The notes: generated from the sequence alone by a model not told the origin. Positions 28,820 through 37,654 are shown, counted from the first letter of the stretch. The stretch: 64,000 bases of DNA from Haloprofundus halobius (GCF_020097835.1 NZ_CP083666.1:2418001-2482000), one strand, 5' to 3'. Numbers and translations are program-made.

Positions 28820-30664
28820 ATGGCTGAGACAGCGCCCACCATCACCCGACTGTTCGGTGGTCCGGGCAGCGGGAAGACGACTGCCCTCCTCAATCGCGTC
28901 GAGGAGTTACTCGAAGAGGACGACGTGGAGTTTCGTGACATTCTCGTCGTCTCGTACACACGTGCAGCGGCGCAGGAGGTCAGAGAGCGGCTTGCAGAGC
29001 GACTCGACATCTCCCCCCGCGCGCTCCAAGGCAACGTCTGTACGATGCACGCGAAGGCGTACGAACTGCTCGACCTCTCGCGCGGCGACGTCGTCGGCGA
29101 GAAGAACAAAAAGGAGTTCTGCGAGGAGTTCGGCCTCGAATACGAGGACGAGTACGGCGGCAAAGGCCGACGTACCGCCCGCTCGACGACCATCGGCAAC
29201 AAAGTCATCGCGACGAGCCAGTGGCTTCAGCGCACCCAGCGCGACGTCGCCGACTGGTACGACGTCCCGTTCCAGTGGAACGTCGAGAAAGTCCGACTCC
29301 CGCCCGAGATCGACCCGAACGCCCAGGAGGGCAACAAGTACACGCCGACGTGGCCCTCTTCGGACGACCGCGTCGACATCCCAGAGGCGATTCGCGCGTG
29401 GCGAAACTACAAGGGACAGAACGGTCTCGTCGGCTTCGCCGACATGCTCCAGCGGGTGAAACAGCGCTCGCTGCTGCCGAGCGTCGACTACCTCGTCATC
29501 GACGAGTTTCAGGACATCACGACGCTGCAGTACGAGGTGTACGAGGAGTGGAAACCGCACATGAAGCGCGTCCTCATCGCGGGTGACGACGACCAGGTCG
29601 TCTACGCCTGGCAGGGCGCGGACCCCAATCTCCTGCTGGACGCCGACCGCGACGAGGACGAGGTGCTGCCGAACTCCTACCGTCTTCCGTCTCGTATCCT
29701 CCACGTCGTGAATCGAGAGATTCGACACATCGACAAGCGCCAGGAGAAGGACCTCAAACCAAGAAAGGAGGGTGGCGTCGTGGAGGCCGTCGAAAGCCCG
29801 TCGATGCTCAACCTCGTCCGCAACGTCCGTTACACGGTCCAGGAAGACGACGGCGACATCATGCTCCTGTTCCGGGCGCGCTATCAGATGTTCCAGTTCA
29901 TCGACGACTTCATCGGCGAGGGTATCCCGTTCAGCGTGCTCACCGACCAGCGGATGTGGACCGACCGCCTCACCCAGTACGTCCGCGCCGTCGAGCGCAT
30001 GGAGAACGAGGAACCCATCACCGGCCTGCAGGCGCGCCGCCTCGCCGACATGCTGCAGGAGTCGGCGTTCGGATCGAACGAGCGCGACGACCTCTACGAC
30101 CTCATCGACGACTACGAGGAGGAAGCCGACGTCGACGACCTCGCCGAAATCGAGATTCCGCTCGACGAGGTGAAGAACTTCGCGCCGTTCCTCCCCGACT
30201 CGACCTCCGCCAGCGACATGGTCCGGAAGGTGACGAGCTTCCAGCGGAAGTCCATCGACGCCTACTTCGGCGGGGAGTACGAGGGGATGGATCCCAACCG
30301 CGTCCGCATCGGCACCATCCACTCCGCGAAGGGCCGCGAGGCCGACCACGTGTTCGTCGCCACCGACCTCACCGAGAAGGTGGTCGAGCAGATGGCCGCC
30401 ACCGTCGAGCAACAGGGTATCGAGGTCAAGGGCGTCGACGAGTTCACGAAGACGACGAGTCCCGTCCCCGTGTTGACGAACAACGAACGACGCGTGTTCT
30501 ACGTCGGGATGAGCCGTGCGCGCGAGCGCCTCGTCCTCCTCGAGAACCTCGTCGGCGGCGCGCCGACGCTCCCCATCAGCGTGCTCCTCCACAACGAACT
30601 CCGCGACGAACCCGTCGAGGAGATGCTCGAGAAAGCCCAAGAGCCGCCAGCGCCGGAGCCGTAG
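28820..30664 (+). CDS. UvrD/Rep-family superfamily 1 helicase
   Basis: A 614-residue helicase. Motif I is GGPGSGKTT (13-21), Ia SYTRAAAQEVRERL, II VIDEFQDI near 226, III AGDDDQVVYAWQGAD near 254, V IGTIHSAKGREADHVFVATD near 496, and VI VFYVGMSRARERLVLL near 558. All core SF1A motifs are present; there is no extra nuclease domain. It should translocate 3' to 5' on single-stranded DNA in repair or replication. The TATA-like GTTTATCA lies about 29 bases upstream of the ATG. The M24 peptidase gene follows three bases after its stop. Confidence 0.94.
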   Translation: MAETAPTITRLFGGPGSGKTTALLNRVEELLEEDDVEFRDILVVSYTRAAAQEVRERLAERLDISPRALQGNVCTMHAKAYELLDLSRGDVVGEKNKKEFCEEFGLEYEDEYGGKGRRTARSTTIGNKVIATSQWLQRTQRDVADWYDVPFQWNVEKVRLPPEIDPNAQEGNKYTPTWPSSDDRVDIPEAIRAWRNYKGQNGLVGFADMLQRVKQRSLLPSVDYLVIDEFQDITTLQYEVYEEWKPHMKRVLIAGDDDQVVYAWQGADPNLLLDADRDEDEVLPNSYRLPSRILHVVNREIRHIDKRQEKDLKPRKEGGVVEAVESPSMLNLVRNVRYTVQEDDGDIMLLFRARYQMFQFIDDFIGEGIPFSVLTDQRMWTDRLTQYVRAVERMENEEPITGLQARRLADMLQESAFGSNERDDLYDLIDDYEEEADVDDLAEIEIPLDEVKNFAPFLPDSTSASDMVRKVTSFQRKSIDAYFGGEYEGMDPNRVRIGTIHSAKGREADHVFVATDLTEKVVEQMAATVEQQGIEVKGVDEFTKTTSPVPVLTNNERRVFYVGMSRARERLVLLENLVGGAPTLPISVLLHNELRDEPVEEMLEKAQEPPAPEP

Positions 30665-30667
30665 GCG

Positions 30668-31906
30668 ATGGCAGGCGATTCCGAGACCGACGAGGATTCG
30701 GTCGCCGACGCGCCCACGGACCCGTCGTGGCCGGAACGGCCGAGCACCGACTACGGGTTTCTCGCCGCCGCTCTCACCGAATCCGACGCTGAGGCGTTCG
30801 TCCACGTCGGCGACCGCTTCGACGACGGCACGCGGTATCTCACGCGCTTTTCGGGACCGGACCGCGACTTCGCGTTCGTCTTCGTCGGTCCCGGCGGAGG
30901 CGACGCTGGAAACGACGACTCCACGGCGACGCTCTGTGCGCCCGCCCTCTTCGAAGAACAGGCGAAACGAGAGTTCCCCGGCGACGAGGTGCGGATGGCG
31001 AACGTCGGCGACCCGGCAGGAGAACGCGCTCGTGCCGTCCTCGACGACGCCCTCGGCGGCGACGGAACCGTCCTCGTCCCGCAGGAGATTCCGCACGACG
31101 CCGCACTCTATCTCGAACGCGCGGGCTACGAACTGCGTTCGACGAGCGCCGTCGCAGACGCTCGCGCCGTCAAGACGGAGGCGGAACTCGATTGCCTGCG
31201 TCGCGTCCAGCGGGCGACGACCCGCGGAATGGCGCGTGCGGAGACGATTCTCGCGGAGGCAAGCGTGGAAGGCGACGAACTCCACTGGAAGGGCGCGCCG
31301 CTGTCGACGGAGCGGCTTCGCCGACAGGTGAACGCCACGTTGGCGAGTTACGGCGTCCGCGACGCGGGCAACACCGTCATCGGCGCGGGGCCGTCGTGTG
31401 CGGACCTGCACTTCACCGGAACGGACGACGTCGCGCCCGGCGAGACGGTCCTGTTGGACATCTCCCCACGCGGCCCGCACGGCTACTACGGCGACCTGAC
31501 GCGGACGTTCGTCGTCGACGGCGACGGCGGGTGGGAGCGACGCGCGTACGTCGCCGTCGAAGCCGCACAGCGAGCGGCGTTCGACGAACTCGACGCGGGT
31601 GCGGGCGTCACCGCGAGTACGGTTCACGAGGAAGCGGCCGCCGAAATCGCCGCCTACGGCTTCTCTGTCGGCGAGGAACCCGGCTTCACCCACGGAACGG
31701 GGCACGGCGTCGGCGTCAGTCTCCACGAAGCGCCGTCGTTGCGGGCCGGGGAACCGCTGGAGGCGGGAATGGTCGTCACCGTCGAACCGGGCGTCTACGA
31801 CTCCTCGCAGGGCGGCGTCCGCATCGAGGATCTGGTCGTGGTCACCGAGGACGGCTACGAACTGCTCGCGGAGTATCCGACAGGAATCGTCCCGCAGAAG
31901 CGCTAA
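30668..31906 (+). CDS. M24 family metallopeptidase (Xaa-Pro peptidase-like)
   Basis: A 412-residue protein. An N-terminal creatinase-like domain (about 20-165) is followed by the pita-bread domain with the five metal ligands visible: Asp in VLLDISP, Asp in YYGDLTRTF, His in GTGHGVGVSLHE, Glu in VTVEPGVYD and Glu in GVRIEDLVVV. It most resembles aminopeptidase P or prolidase, which cleave Xaa-Pro bonds in the cytoplasm. It starts three bases after the helicase stop, so the two are one operon; the link is probably not functional. Confidence 0.92.
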   Translation: MAGDSETDEDSVADAPTDPSWPERPSTDYGFLAAALTESDAEAFVHVGDRFDDGTRYLTRFSGPDRDFAFVFVGPGGGDAGNDDSTATLCAPALFEEQAKREFPGDEVRMANVGDPAGERARAVLDDALGGDGTVLVPQEIPHDAALYLERAGYELRSTSAVADARAVKTEAELDCLRRVQRATTRGMARAETILAEASVEGDELHWKGAPLSTERLRRQVNATLASYGVRDAGNTVIGAGPSCADLHFTGTDDVAPGETVLLDISPRGPHGYYGDLTRTFVVDGDGGWERRAYVAVEAAQRAAFDELDAGAGVTASTVHEEAAAEIAAYGFSVGEEPGFTHGTGHGVGVSLHEAPSLRAGEPLEAGMVVTVEPGVYDSSQGGVRIEDLVVVTEDGYELLAEYPTGIVPQKR

Positions 31907-31932
31907 TCGGCGTTGTTCCGGTCTGTTCAGCC

Positions 31933-32193
31933 CTACTCCTGCTGTTTCGACTCGTCGTTCTTCTCAGGGTTTTTGACCGCCGATCCGACGGCTTTCTCGG
32001 CGGCTTTACCGGGGATGTCGTCGGGCGTCGTCACGTACCGAGGGACGAGCACCATCGCCGCGGCGACAGCGAGGAGCGCGACGCCGAACAGCGTCTCGCC
32101 GCTCGCGAGTTGCTCGATGCCGTAAATCGCCACGGGAATGGCGAAGACGAGCGTCGCCGCCAGTCCGATGGTATCCAAGATTCCGAGCGCCAT
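31933..32193 (-). CDS. Small two-helix membrane protein
   Basis: An 86-residue protein with two hydrophobic segments (ILDTIGLAATLVFAIPVAIYGI and LFGVALLAVAAAMVLV) and a charged C-terminal tail ending KNPEKNDESKQQE. I do not recognise a characterised family. The TATA-like CACTTTTCTC on the minus strand lies about 27 bases before the ATG. It is divergent from riboflavin synthase, sharing a 114-base gap. Confidence 0.75.
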   Translation of the reverse strand: MALGILDTIGLAATLVFAIPVAIYGIEQLASGETLFGVALLAVAAAMVLVPRYVTTPDDIPGKAAEKAVGSAVKNPEKNDESKQQE

Positions 32194-32307
32194 TGCTCGC
32201 TGTATCCGGCGGGGAGAGAAAAGTGCGACGAGTGCAGTCTGGAGAGGTGTACGCCGACCGCACCGCCGAACACAACGCTTTCACGGCGTTGCCGCCAATT
32301 CGGGCGC

Positions 32308-32916
32308 ATGTTCACGGGAATCGTCGAGCGCACCGGCGAAGTGACGGCAGTCGAAGACGCCGCGAGCGGGCGTCGCCTGCGCATCAGCGCGCCGGGGTTT
32401 TCCGACTTACACCACGGCCAGTCCATCAGCGTCAGCGGCGTCTGTCTCACCGTCGAGGAGTTCGAGAACGCGGGCGACGACGCGTGGTTCTCGGTGTTCC
32501 TCGCCGCCGAGACCGTGGACAAGACGTATCTGGGAGAGATCGAGAAGGGCGACGCGGTGAACCTCGAACGCGCGTTGGCGGCGGACGGACGCTTCGACGG
32601 CCACGTCGTACAGGGGCACGTCGACGCGACGACCGAGGTGACTGCGATAGAGCAGGTCGGCGACGACTGGCGCTTCGAGTTCGCCATGCCCGAGGGGTTG
32701 GGCCAGTACGTCGTCTCGAAGGGGTCGATTACGTTGGACGGGATTAGTTTGACCGTGGCCGAGCGGACGCCGGAGTCGGTTTCTGTTGCTATTATTCCGA
32801 CGACGTACGAACTGACGACGCTCTCCGAGAAGTCCGTGGGAGATTCGGTTCACGTCGAGGTGGACGTGGTAGCGAAGTATGTGGAGAATATGTTAGAGGG
32901 ATATCAGCCGGAGTGA
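32308..32916 (+). CDS. ribE: Riboflavin synthase, alpha-chain type
   Basis: A 202-residue protein with two lumazine-binding repeats: repeat one MFTGIVERTGEVT to about 97 and repeat two from MFDGHVVQGHVDATTEV-like sequence (FDGHVVQGHVDATTEVTAI) to about 190; VSGVCLTV and LDGISLTV are the paired active-site segments. It converts two 6,7-dimethyl-8-ribityllumazine molecules to riboflavin. This is the bacterial/eukaryotic type, which haloarchaea use, rather than the unrelated RibC enzyme of methanogens. The MFTGIVE start fixes the ATG; a long upstream frame is excluded. Confidence 0.95.
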   Translation: MFTGIVERTGEVTAVEDAASGRRLRISAPGFSDLHHGQSISVSGVCLTVEEFENAGDDAWFSVFLAAETVDKTYLGEIEKGDAVNLERALAADGRFDGHVVQGHVDATTEVTAIEQVGDDWRFEFAMPEGLGQYVVSKGSITLDGISLTVAERTPESVSVAIIPTTYELTTLSEKSVGDSVHVEVDVVAKYVENMLEGYQPE

Positions 32917-32931
32917 GGGGGAGGGCGAGTT

Positions 32932-33420
32932 CTACGCCGGCTGGTGTTTTTGCTTCCACTTAGTGACTGCTGCGTAGAAGAAGAGAACGAGGGCCGTGGT
33001 GATACCAATCAGTACTGCAAGAATCCTCGCCGGATAGAAGTAGAACGCAGAGGCGAGGCAGATAAGACCGGATGCGAGGAAGGTTTCCACGCCGTATTCC
33101 AGACCGAAGAGAAACAGCGAGAGTGCGACTCCGGCAAACGTGAGCATGAGAAGCGTATAGACCACATCGAAGCTCGAAAACGTGAGTACGCTAATCACGA
33201 GAACACAGACGAAGAAAATCGGAGCGATGTACTTCCCCGCAGACCTGCCATCGCCCGGTCTGAAGGCGGCAAATACGGATACTAGAAGAAGAATAATCAG
33301 AGCGAGAGTGACCGCGATTGGATACGAGGAGACGACGAGCGCAATTGCCGAAGCGATCGCGAAGACAACTCCGACAACTCGAATAACGGCTTGAGCCTTT
33401 CTGTCGAGCGAATTAGTCAT
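32932..33420 (-). CDS. Low-GC four-to-five-helix membrane protein
   Basis: A 162-residue, almost wholly hydrophobic protein (IASAIALVVSSYPIAVTLALII, YIAPIFFVCVLVISVLTF, VVYTLLMLTFAGVALSLFLFG, AVLIGITTALVLFFYAAV), ending in a basic WKQKHQ tail. Its base composition is clearly lower in GC than its neighbours and it uses many A/T-ending codons, suggesting recent arrival or relaxed selection. No family is recognised. A TATA-like CAAATGGA precedes the ATG by about 27 bases. It sits upstream of the tandem carboxypeptidase/repeat cluster. Confidence 0.72.
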   Translation of the reverse strand: MTNSLDRKAQAVIRVVGVVFAIASAIALVVSSYPIAVTLALIILLLVSVFAAFRPGDGRSAGKYIAPIFFVCVLVISVLTFSSFDVVYTLLMLTFAGVALSLFLFGLEYGVETFLASGLICLASAFYFYPARILAVLIGITTALVLFFYAAVTKWKQKHQPA

Positions 33421-33475
33421 CTGTTACAGCTCCGAGAAATCCATTTGTGCCTCCTGCTTCAAACATCATCGTTGT

Positions 33476-33492
33476 CTGAACAGTCAGTTCAG
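33476..33492. promoter_or_regulatory. Perfect 6-bp palindrome upstream of the low-GC gene
   Basis: CTGAAC (33476-33481) and GTTCAG (33487-33492) are perfectly complementary around a five-base spacer. The site is 55-72 bases upstream of the start at 33420, about 30 bases beyond its TATA-like box, a position suited to an activator. The surrounding 33421-33600 sequence is AT-rich and I see no gene in it. Confidence 0.4.
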
Positions 33493-33612
33493 CTACTGAT
33501 AGTTACTCGGTGACTACTTCGGGTTAGTTTGGTGTCAACTGGTGCATACTTCTTGCAACTTAGCTATCAGACGTGTTTTTGAACGAGTCGAAGGCGGCTG
33601 CCGAACGCACCG

Positions 33613-33848
33613 AGATGACCGCACCGCCACCGCCCGCCTCGGTCCTCCCCACCCTCGTCGGCGACACGAGCGTCGCCGACTCCCTCGCACGGGAACGGCA
33701 CAGACGGAGCCGCGCCGTGGCGCGCGCCGGAGCGCTCCTCCGTGAGCGCGAGAACCGCGCGAGGGATGAGCGAGCGTCTGAGCGAAGCGAAGACGTGAGC
33801 GAATCGGCTGGGGAGGACGTGGCTGTCTCGGTGCGCCCGGCTACCGTG
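33613..33848. repeat. Structured intergenic element, family 2, copy A
   Basis: This 236-base element matches the one at 35559-35799 along its length, with shared blocks ACCGCACCGCCAC, GCCTCGGTCCTCCCCA, GGCGCGCGCCGGAGCGCTCC, GCGAGGGATGAGCG, AGCGAAGCGAAGACGT and TCTCGGTGCGCCCGGCTACC. Its two ends are imperfect inverted repeats (CCTCCCC near 33645, GGGGAGG near 33811). Hairpins include 33657-33680 (9-bp stem, six-base loop) and GCGCTC/GAGCGC in the centre. It begins about 65 bases after the stop of the M32 gene at 33913 in that gene's reading direction. No protein coding is evident. It fills most of the 492-base gap 33421-33912. Confidence 0.82.
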
Positions 33849-33912
33849 TCGTTACCGTGTTCCCAAAACCAGCGACGAACACCGCATCGAACCTCAAAAG
33901 ACGAAAACCAAC

Positions 33913-35418
33913 CTACAACCCGTATAACGCCTCGAACTTCTCGGTCACGTACTCGGTGAAGTACGTCGCCGTCAACGGTTCGCCCGTCGCTTCCTCAATC
34001 AACTCACCAGTGGGATAGCGCTTGCCGTGGCTGTGGACGTTCTCGGTGAGCCAGTCCCAAAGCGGCGCGAACTCGCCGTCGCGAATCATCCCGTCTACGT
34101 CGTCGAACTCCTCGCGGATGGTCGCGTCCAACTGCGCGGCGAACACGCTTCCGATGGTGTAGTTCTGGAACGACGCGAACCAGCTCGACCAGTGGATGTC
34201 CTGCAGGCAGCCTTCGGCGTCGCTGTCGGGGCGGATGCCGAGGTACTCCTCGAACGTGTCACCCCAGACCTCGGGCACGTCCTCGACGTCGATCTCGCCG
34301 GCCACGAGTTGACGCCCGATTTCGAAGCGGAGGATGATGTGCAGGTGGTAGGTCGCTTCGTCGGCCTCCACCCGAATGAGGTTGTCCGGCTTGATACGGT
34401 TGGCCGCGGCGTAGGCGCTCTCGGCGGTCACGTCGTCGGCGTCGGGCAGGTTGGAGTTGACTTCGGGGAGGAAGAAGTCCCAAAAGGCGCGGGTACGGCC
34501 AACGTGGTTCTCCCAGTAGCGCGACTGCGACTCGTGGATGCCGCTGCTGACCGACTCGCCCAGTGGTGTCGCGTACTCGTCGTCCGGCAGGCCGAGTTGA
34601 TACGACGCGTGGCCGAACTCGTGGATAGTCGCCATCAGCGCGTCGAGCGGGTCGTCGTCGTGGTAGCGCGTCGTCACGCGGGCGTCGAACTGCGTGCCGA
34701 AGGTGAAGGGGTGCGCGGAGGTGTCGAGGCGGCCGCGTTCCTCGGGGTAACCGAAGGCGTCGAGCGCCGCCTCCGAGAGTTCCTTCTGGGCCTCGTCGGG
34801 GTACGTGCTCGTGAACGGCGTCGGGAGGTCGTCGCCGTTCTCCCGGACGTCGTCGATGAGCGGAATCAGGGTCTCGCGGAGGTCCGAAAACACCTCTTCG
34901 ACTTTCGAGAGCGGGAGGTGGGGTTCGCGGTCCTCGAACATCACCTCGAACGGGTCGCGGTCGGGGTCGATGTGGCCGGCGCGCTCACGGTGGAGGTCGA
35001 GCAGGCGCTGGAGGTGCGGCGCGAACGCGTCGAAGTCGTCGTTCGCTTTGGCTTCTTGCCACGCCTCGTGCGCTTCCGCTTGGGCCTTCGTGAGGTCTTC
35101 CACGAGGTCGATCGGGACGTTCGCGGCGCGCTCGTGCTGGCGTCGAATCTCGCGGACCACGGCCTGTTGGCTCTCGTCGAGGTCGGATTCGTCGACGGCG
35201 TCGAGCGCTTCCGCGAGGTCGTCGCTCGTCAGGAGGTCGTGGTGAACCGCGGAGAGCGCGGACTGCTGCTCGGCGCGGGCGGGCGCGCCGCCCTTCGGCA
35301 TCATCACGTGCTGGTCCCACATGAGGTAGCCGGAGGCGTGGTCGACGTTCGAGATTCGCTCGTACTGGCTCAGGAGGTCGTCGTACGCCTCGGCTGTCGT
35401 CTCGTGAGTCGATGACAT
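33913..35418 (-). CDS. M32 family carboxypeptidase (tandem copy A)
   Basis: A 501-residue mostly helical metallocarboxypeptidase. IHEFGHASYQLGLP near residue 265 has the HExxH zinc motif, followed by the third-ligand region GIHESQSRYWENHVGR and the family motif IRVEADEATYHLHIILRFEIGRQL; WDQHVMMP near the N-terminus and GCLQDIHWS near the C-terminus are also conserved. Enzymes of this family remove C-terminal residues, except Pro, from peptides. The ATG at 35418 has a TATA-like TTCATACG 27 bases upstream. It has a clear paralogue next to it (35882), also followed by the same repeat element. Confidence 0.94.
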   Translation of the reverse strand: MSSTHETTAEAYDDLLSQYERISNVDHASGYLMWDQHVMMPKGGAPARAEQQSALSAVHHDLLTSDDLAEALDAVDESDLDESQQAVVREIRRQHERAANVPIDLVEDLTKAQAEAHEAWQEAKANDDFDAFAPHLQRLLDLHRERAGHIDPDRDPFEVMFEDREPHLPLSKVEEVFSDLRETLIPLIDDVRENGDDLPTPFTSTYPDEAQKELSEAALDAFGYPEERGRLDTSAHPFTFGTQFDARVTTRYHDDDPLDALMATIHEFGHASYQLGLPDDEYATPLGESVSSGIHESQSRYWENHVGRTRAFWDFFLPEVNSNLPDADDVTAESAYAAANRIKPDNLIRVEADEATYHLHIILRFEIGRQLVAGEIDVEDVPEVWGDTFEEYLGIRPDSDAEGCLQDIHWSSWFASFQNYTIGSVFAAQLDATIREEFDDVDGMIRDGEFAPLWDWLTENVHSHGKRYPTGELIEEATGEPLTATYFTEYVTEKFEALYGL

Positions 35419-35558
35419 AGCTCGTGGTTGTCTGGGGAGCGTATGAACGTCCGGACACCGGCAGTTCGCGTTCTTCGAATAGATGGATGAGAACTGTAGC
35501 GGGGGTTTCGTCACGTTCGGCTGGTCGAGAGGCAGACGACTGCTGCCGAGTCACAACG

Positions 35559-35799
35559 AGATAACCGCACCGCCACAGCCTGCCTCGGTCCTCCCCAGCC
35601 TCGTCGAGCGCATAAACGCGCCCGACTCCCTCACGCATTCGTCGGGCGGACGGAGCCGCCCTCTGGCGCGCGCCGGAGCGCTCCTTCGTGAGCGCGACCA
35701 CTCGTGCGAGGGATGAGCGGACTCGGAGCGAAGCGAAGACGTCCGCGAATCGGTTGGAGAGGCTTGAGGTGCGTTCTCTCGGTGCGCCCGGCTACCGTG
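35559..35799. repeat. Structured intergenic element, family 2, copy B
   Basis: This 241-base element is the second copy of the family described at 33613. The hairpin at 35603-35626 occupies the same place as that at 33657-33680, with the same nine-base stem and six-base loop, but the stem sequence differs at paired positions, preserving eight of nine pairs. It starts about 80 bases after the stop of the M32 gene at 35882, in that gene's direction, and lies upstream of the M32 copy A promoter. It fills most of the 463-base gap 35419-35881; the rest is the copy A promoter and the terminator region of copy B. Confidence 0.82.
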
Positions 35800-35881
35800 C
35801 GGTCGTCACTGCGCACAATCCGTCGAACCACCCCCGAAATCCGACTCCAACGAAAGAAACGAGACAGCTGACGAAAACGAC

Positions 35882-37408
35882 CTACGCCGAATCCAAGCCG
35901 TACAACTCGCCGTACTTCTCGGTGACGTAGTCGAGGAAGTAGTCGGCGACGAAATCCTCGCCGGTCGCCTCCACGACGAGGTCGTTCGTCTCGTAGCGCT
36001 GGCCGTGGCTGTGGACGTTCGCCGTGAGCCACTCGTGGAGGTCGTCGAACTCGCCGTCGCGAATCTGTCCGTGGAGGTCGTCGATGTCCTCCTCGGCCGC
36101 TGCAAACAGCTGTGCGGCCATCACGCTACCGAGCGAGTACGTCGGGAAGTAGCCGAAGTTGCCGTGGCTCCAGTGGATGTCCTGCAGGCAACCCTCCGAG
36201 TCGGTCTCGGGGCGAACACCGAGGTACTCCTCGTACTTGTCGTTCCAGACCTCGGGCACCTCGTCGACCTCGATCTCGCCCGAGATGAGCAGCCGCTCGA
36301 TCTCGAAGCGGATGACGATGTGCATGTGGTAGGTGAGTTCGTCCGCTTCGACGCGGATCAGGTTGTCCTCGTACACCTGGTTCGCCGCCTCGTAGGCCTC
36401 GTCGACGGTGACGTCCTCGGACTGCTCGAAGTGCTTCTTGAAGGTCGGGAGGAACAACTGCCAAAAGGCCTTCGAGCGGCCGACGTGGTTCTCCCACAGC
36501 CGCGACTGCGACTCGTGGACCGAGAGATCACGCGCCTCGCCGAGCGGCGTGCCGTACTGTTCGTCCGGCAGACCGTGGGTGTACGTCGCGTGGCCGAACT
36601 CGTGGATGGTCGAGAACACAGCTCCGAGAGGGTCGGACTCGTCGAAGCGCGTCGTCACGCGGGCGTCGAACATCGTTCCCGTCGAGAACGGGTGCGGCGC
36701 GACGTCGATGCGGCCGCGCTCCCACGGGTAGCCCAGCGTGTCGAGCGTGTCGCGCGAGAGTTCCATCTGCTCGTCCTCGTCGAACGTCCCCGCGAAGGCG
36801 TCCGTCGCGAGGTCGGTCTCCGACGCACGAATCTCCTCGATCATCGGGACGAGCGTCTCGCGGACTTCGTCCAGAATCGCCTCTGCCTGTTCGAGCGGAA
36901 GGTACGGCTCGAACTCGGCGAACAGCACTTCGTAGGGGTCCTTGTCAGGGTCGATGTGCTCGGCGTATTCGCGCTTGAGTTCGACGTGCCGCTCCAGAAG
37001 CGGCGCGAACGTCGAGAAGTCGTTCTCGGCTTTCGCCTCCTTCCACGCGGGCAGCGCCTCCGAGGAGGTCTCCGAGATCTCCTGGACGAGTTCCGTCGGC
37101 ACGCGCGCGGCGCGCTCGTACTCGCGGCGTACCTCGCGGACGACCGCGGCCTGCTCGTCGGAGAGGTCTTCGCCCTCCAGTTCCTCGAGCAGTTCGCCGA
37201 TGCCGTCCTCGACGAGCAGTTCGTGGCTGATCGCCGACAGCGTCGACAGCTGCTGGGAGCGCGCGGGCGTCCCCTCGTCGGGCATCATCACCTGCTGGTC
37301 CCAGCCGAGCACGCCCGCCGCGTTCTGGACGTTCGAGATCCGCTTGATCTTCTCTACGAGTTGGTCGTACGCCTCGGGCGTCGACTCGGTGGAGGCTTCG
37401 GTTGCCAT
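35882..37408 (-). CDS. M32 family carboxypeptidase (tandem copy B)
   Basis: A 508-residue paralogue of the protein at 33913. The zinc motif IHEFGHATYTHGLP is near residue 265, with SVHESQSRLWENHVGR, IRVEADELTYHMHIVIRFEIERLL and GCLQDIHWSHGNFGYFP conserved. The two proteins align without large gaps and are moderately diverged, so the duplication is not recent. The ATG at 37408 is set by TTTAATTA about 27 bases upstream; the frame stays open upstream but reads into a Cys/Arg-rich non-family sequence. Probable cytoplasmic peptide-degrading carboxypeptidase. Confidence 0.94.
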   Translation of the reverse strand: MATEASTESTPEAYDQLVEKIKRISNVQNAAGVLGWDQQVMMPDEGTPARSQQLSTLSAISHELLVEDGIGELLEELEGEDLSDEQAAVVREVRREYERAARVPTELVQEISETSSEALPAWKEAKAENDFSTFAPLLERHVELKREYAEHIDPDKDPYEVLFAEFEPYLPLEQAEAILDEVRETLVPMIEEIRASETDLATDAFAGTFDEDEQMELSRDTLDTLGYPWERGRIDVAPHPFSTGTMFDARVTTRFDESDPLGAVFSTIHEFGHATYTHGLPDEQYGTPLGEARDLSVHESQSRLWENHVGRSKAFWQLFLPTFKKHFEQSEDVTVDEAYEAANQVYEDNLIRVEADELTYHMHIVIRFEIERLLISGEIEVDEVPEVWNDKYEEYLGVRPETDSEGCLQDIHWSHGNFGYFPTYSLGSVMAAQLFAAAEEDIDDLHGQIRDGEFDDLHEWLTANVHSHGQRYETNDLVVEATGEDFVADYFLDYVTEKYGELYGLDSA

Positions 37409-37654
37409 CGCCAACCCTTTCGAATCGATACTAATTAAACAGGCGTTTCCGGTCGTCGGGGCCGGTTTCATCCGACGGCAGGTGTCGCAGTAGCGGGCGT
37501 TTCCGCGGCGGCAGCGGGCGAGGCGCTTCCGCGGCGGCGAGCGGTTCATCTCGTGACGTCCGGGCAGCGTCTGCACCTGTTGCAGTAGTCGCCGAACTGG
37601 CAGCAGATGAGCATATGACCCCCGCCGTTGGCTCTCCGCTGAGGGAGCGAGACG

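Noticed and set aside
28907-31726. 939-codon minus-strand open frame opposite the helicase and M24 peptidase
   Set aside because: The largest shadow in the window; the plus-strand genes carry complete motif sets, so it is not coding.
33613-35799. CRISPR array
   Set aside because: Only two copies about 1.9 kb apart, 240 bases long, separated by a gene; no regular repeat-spacer pattern.
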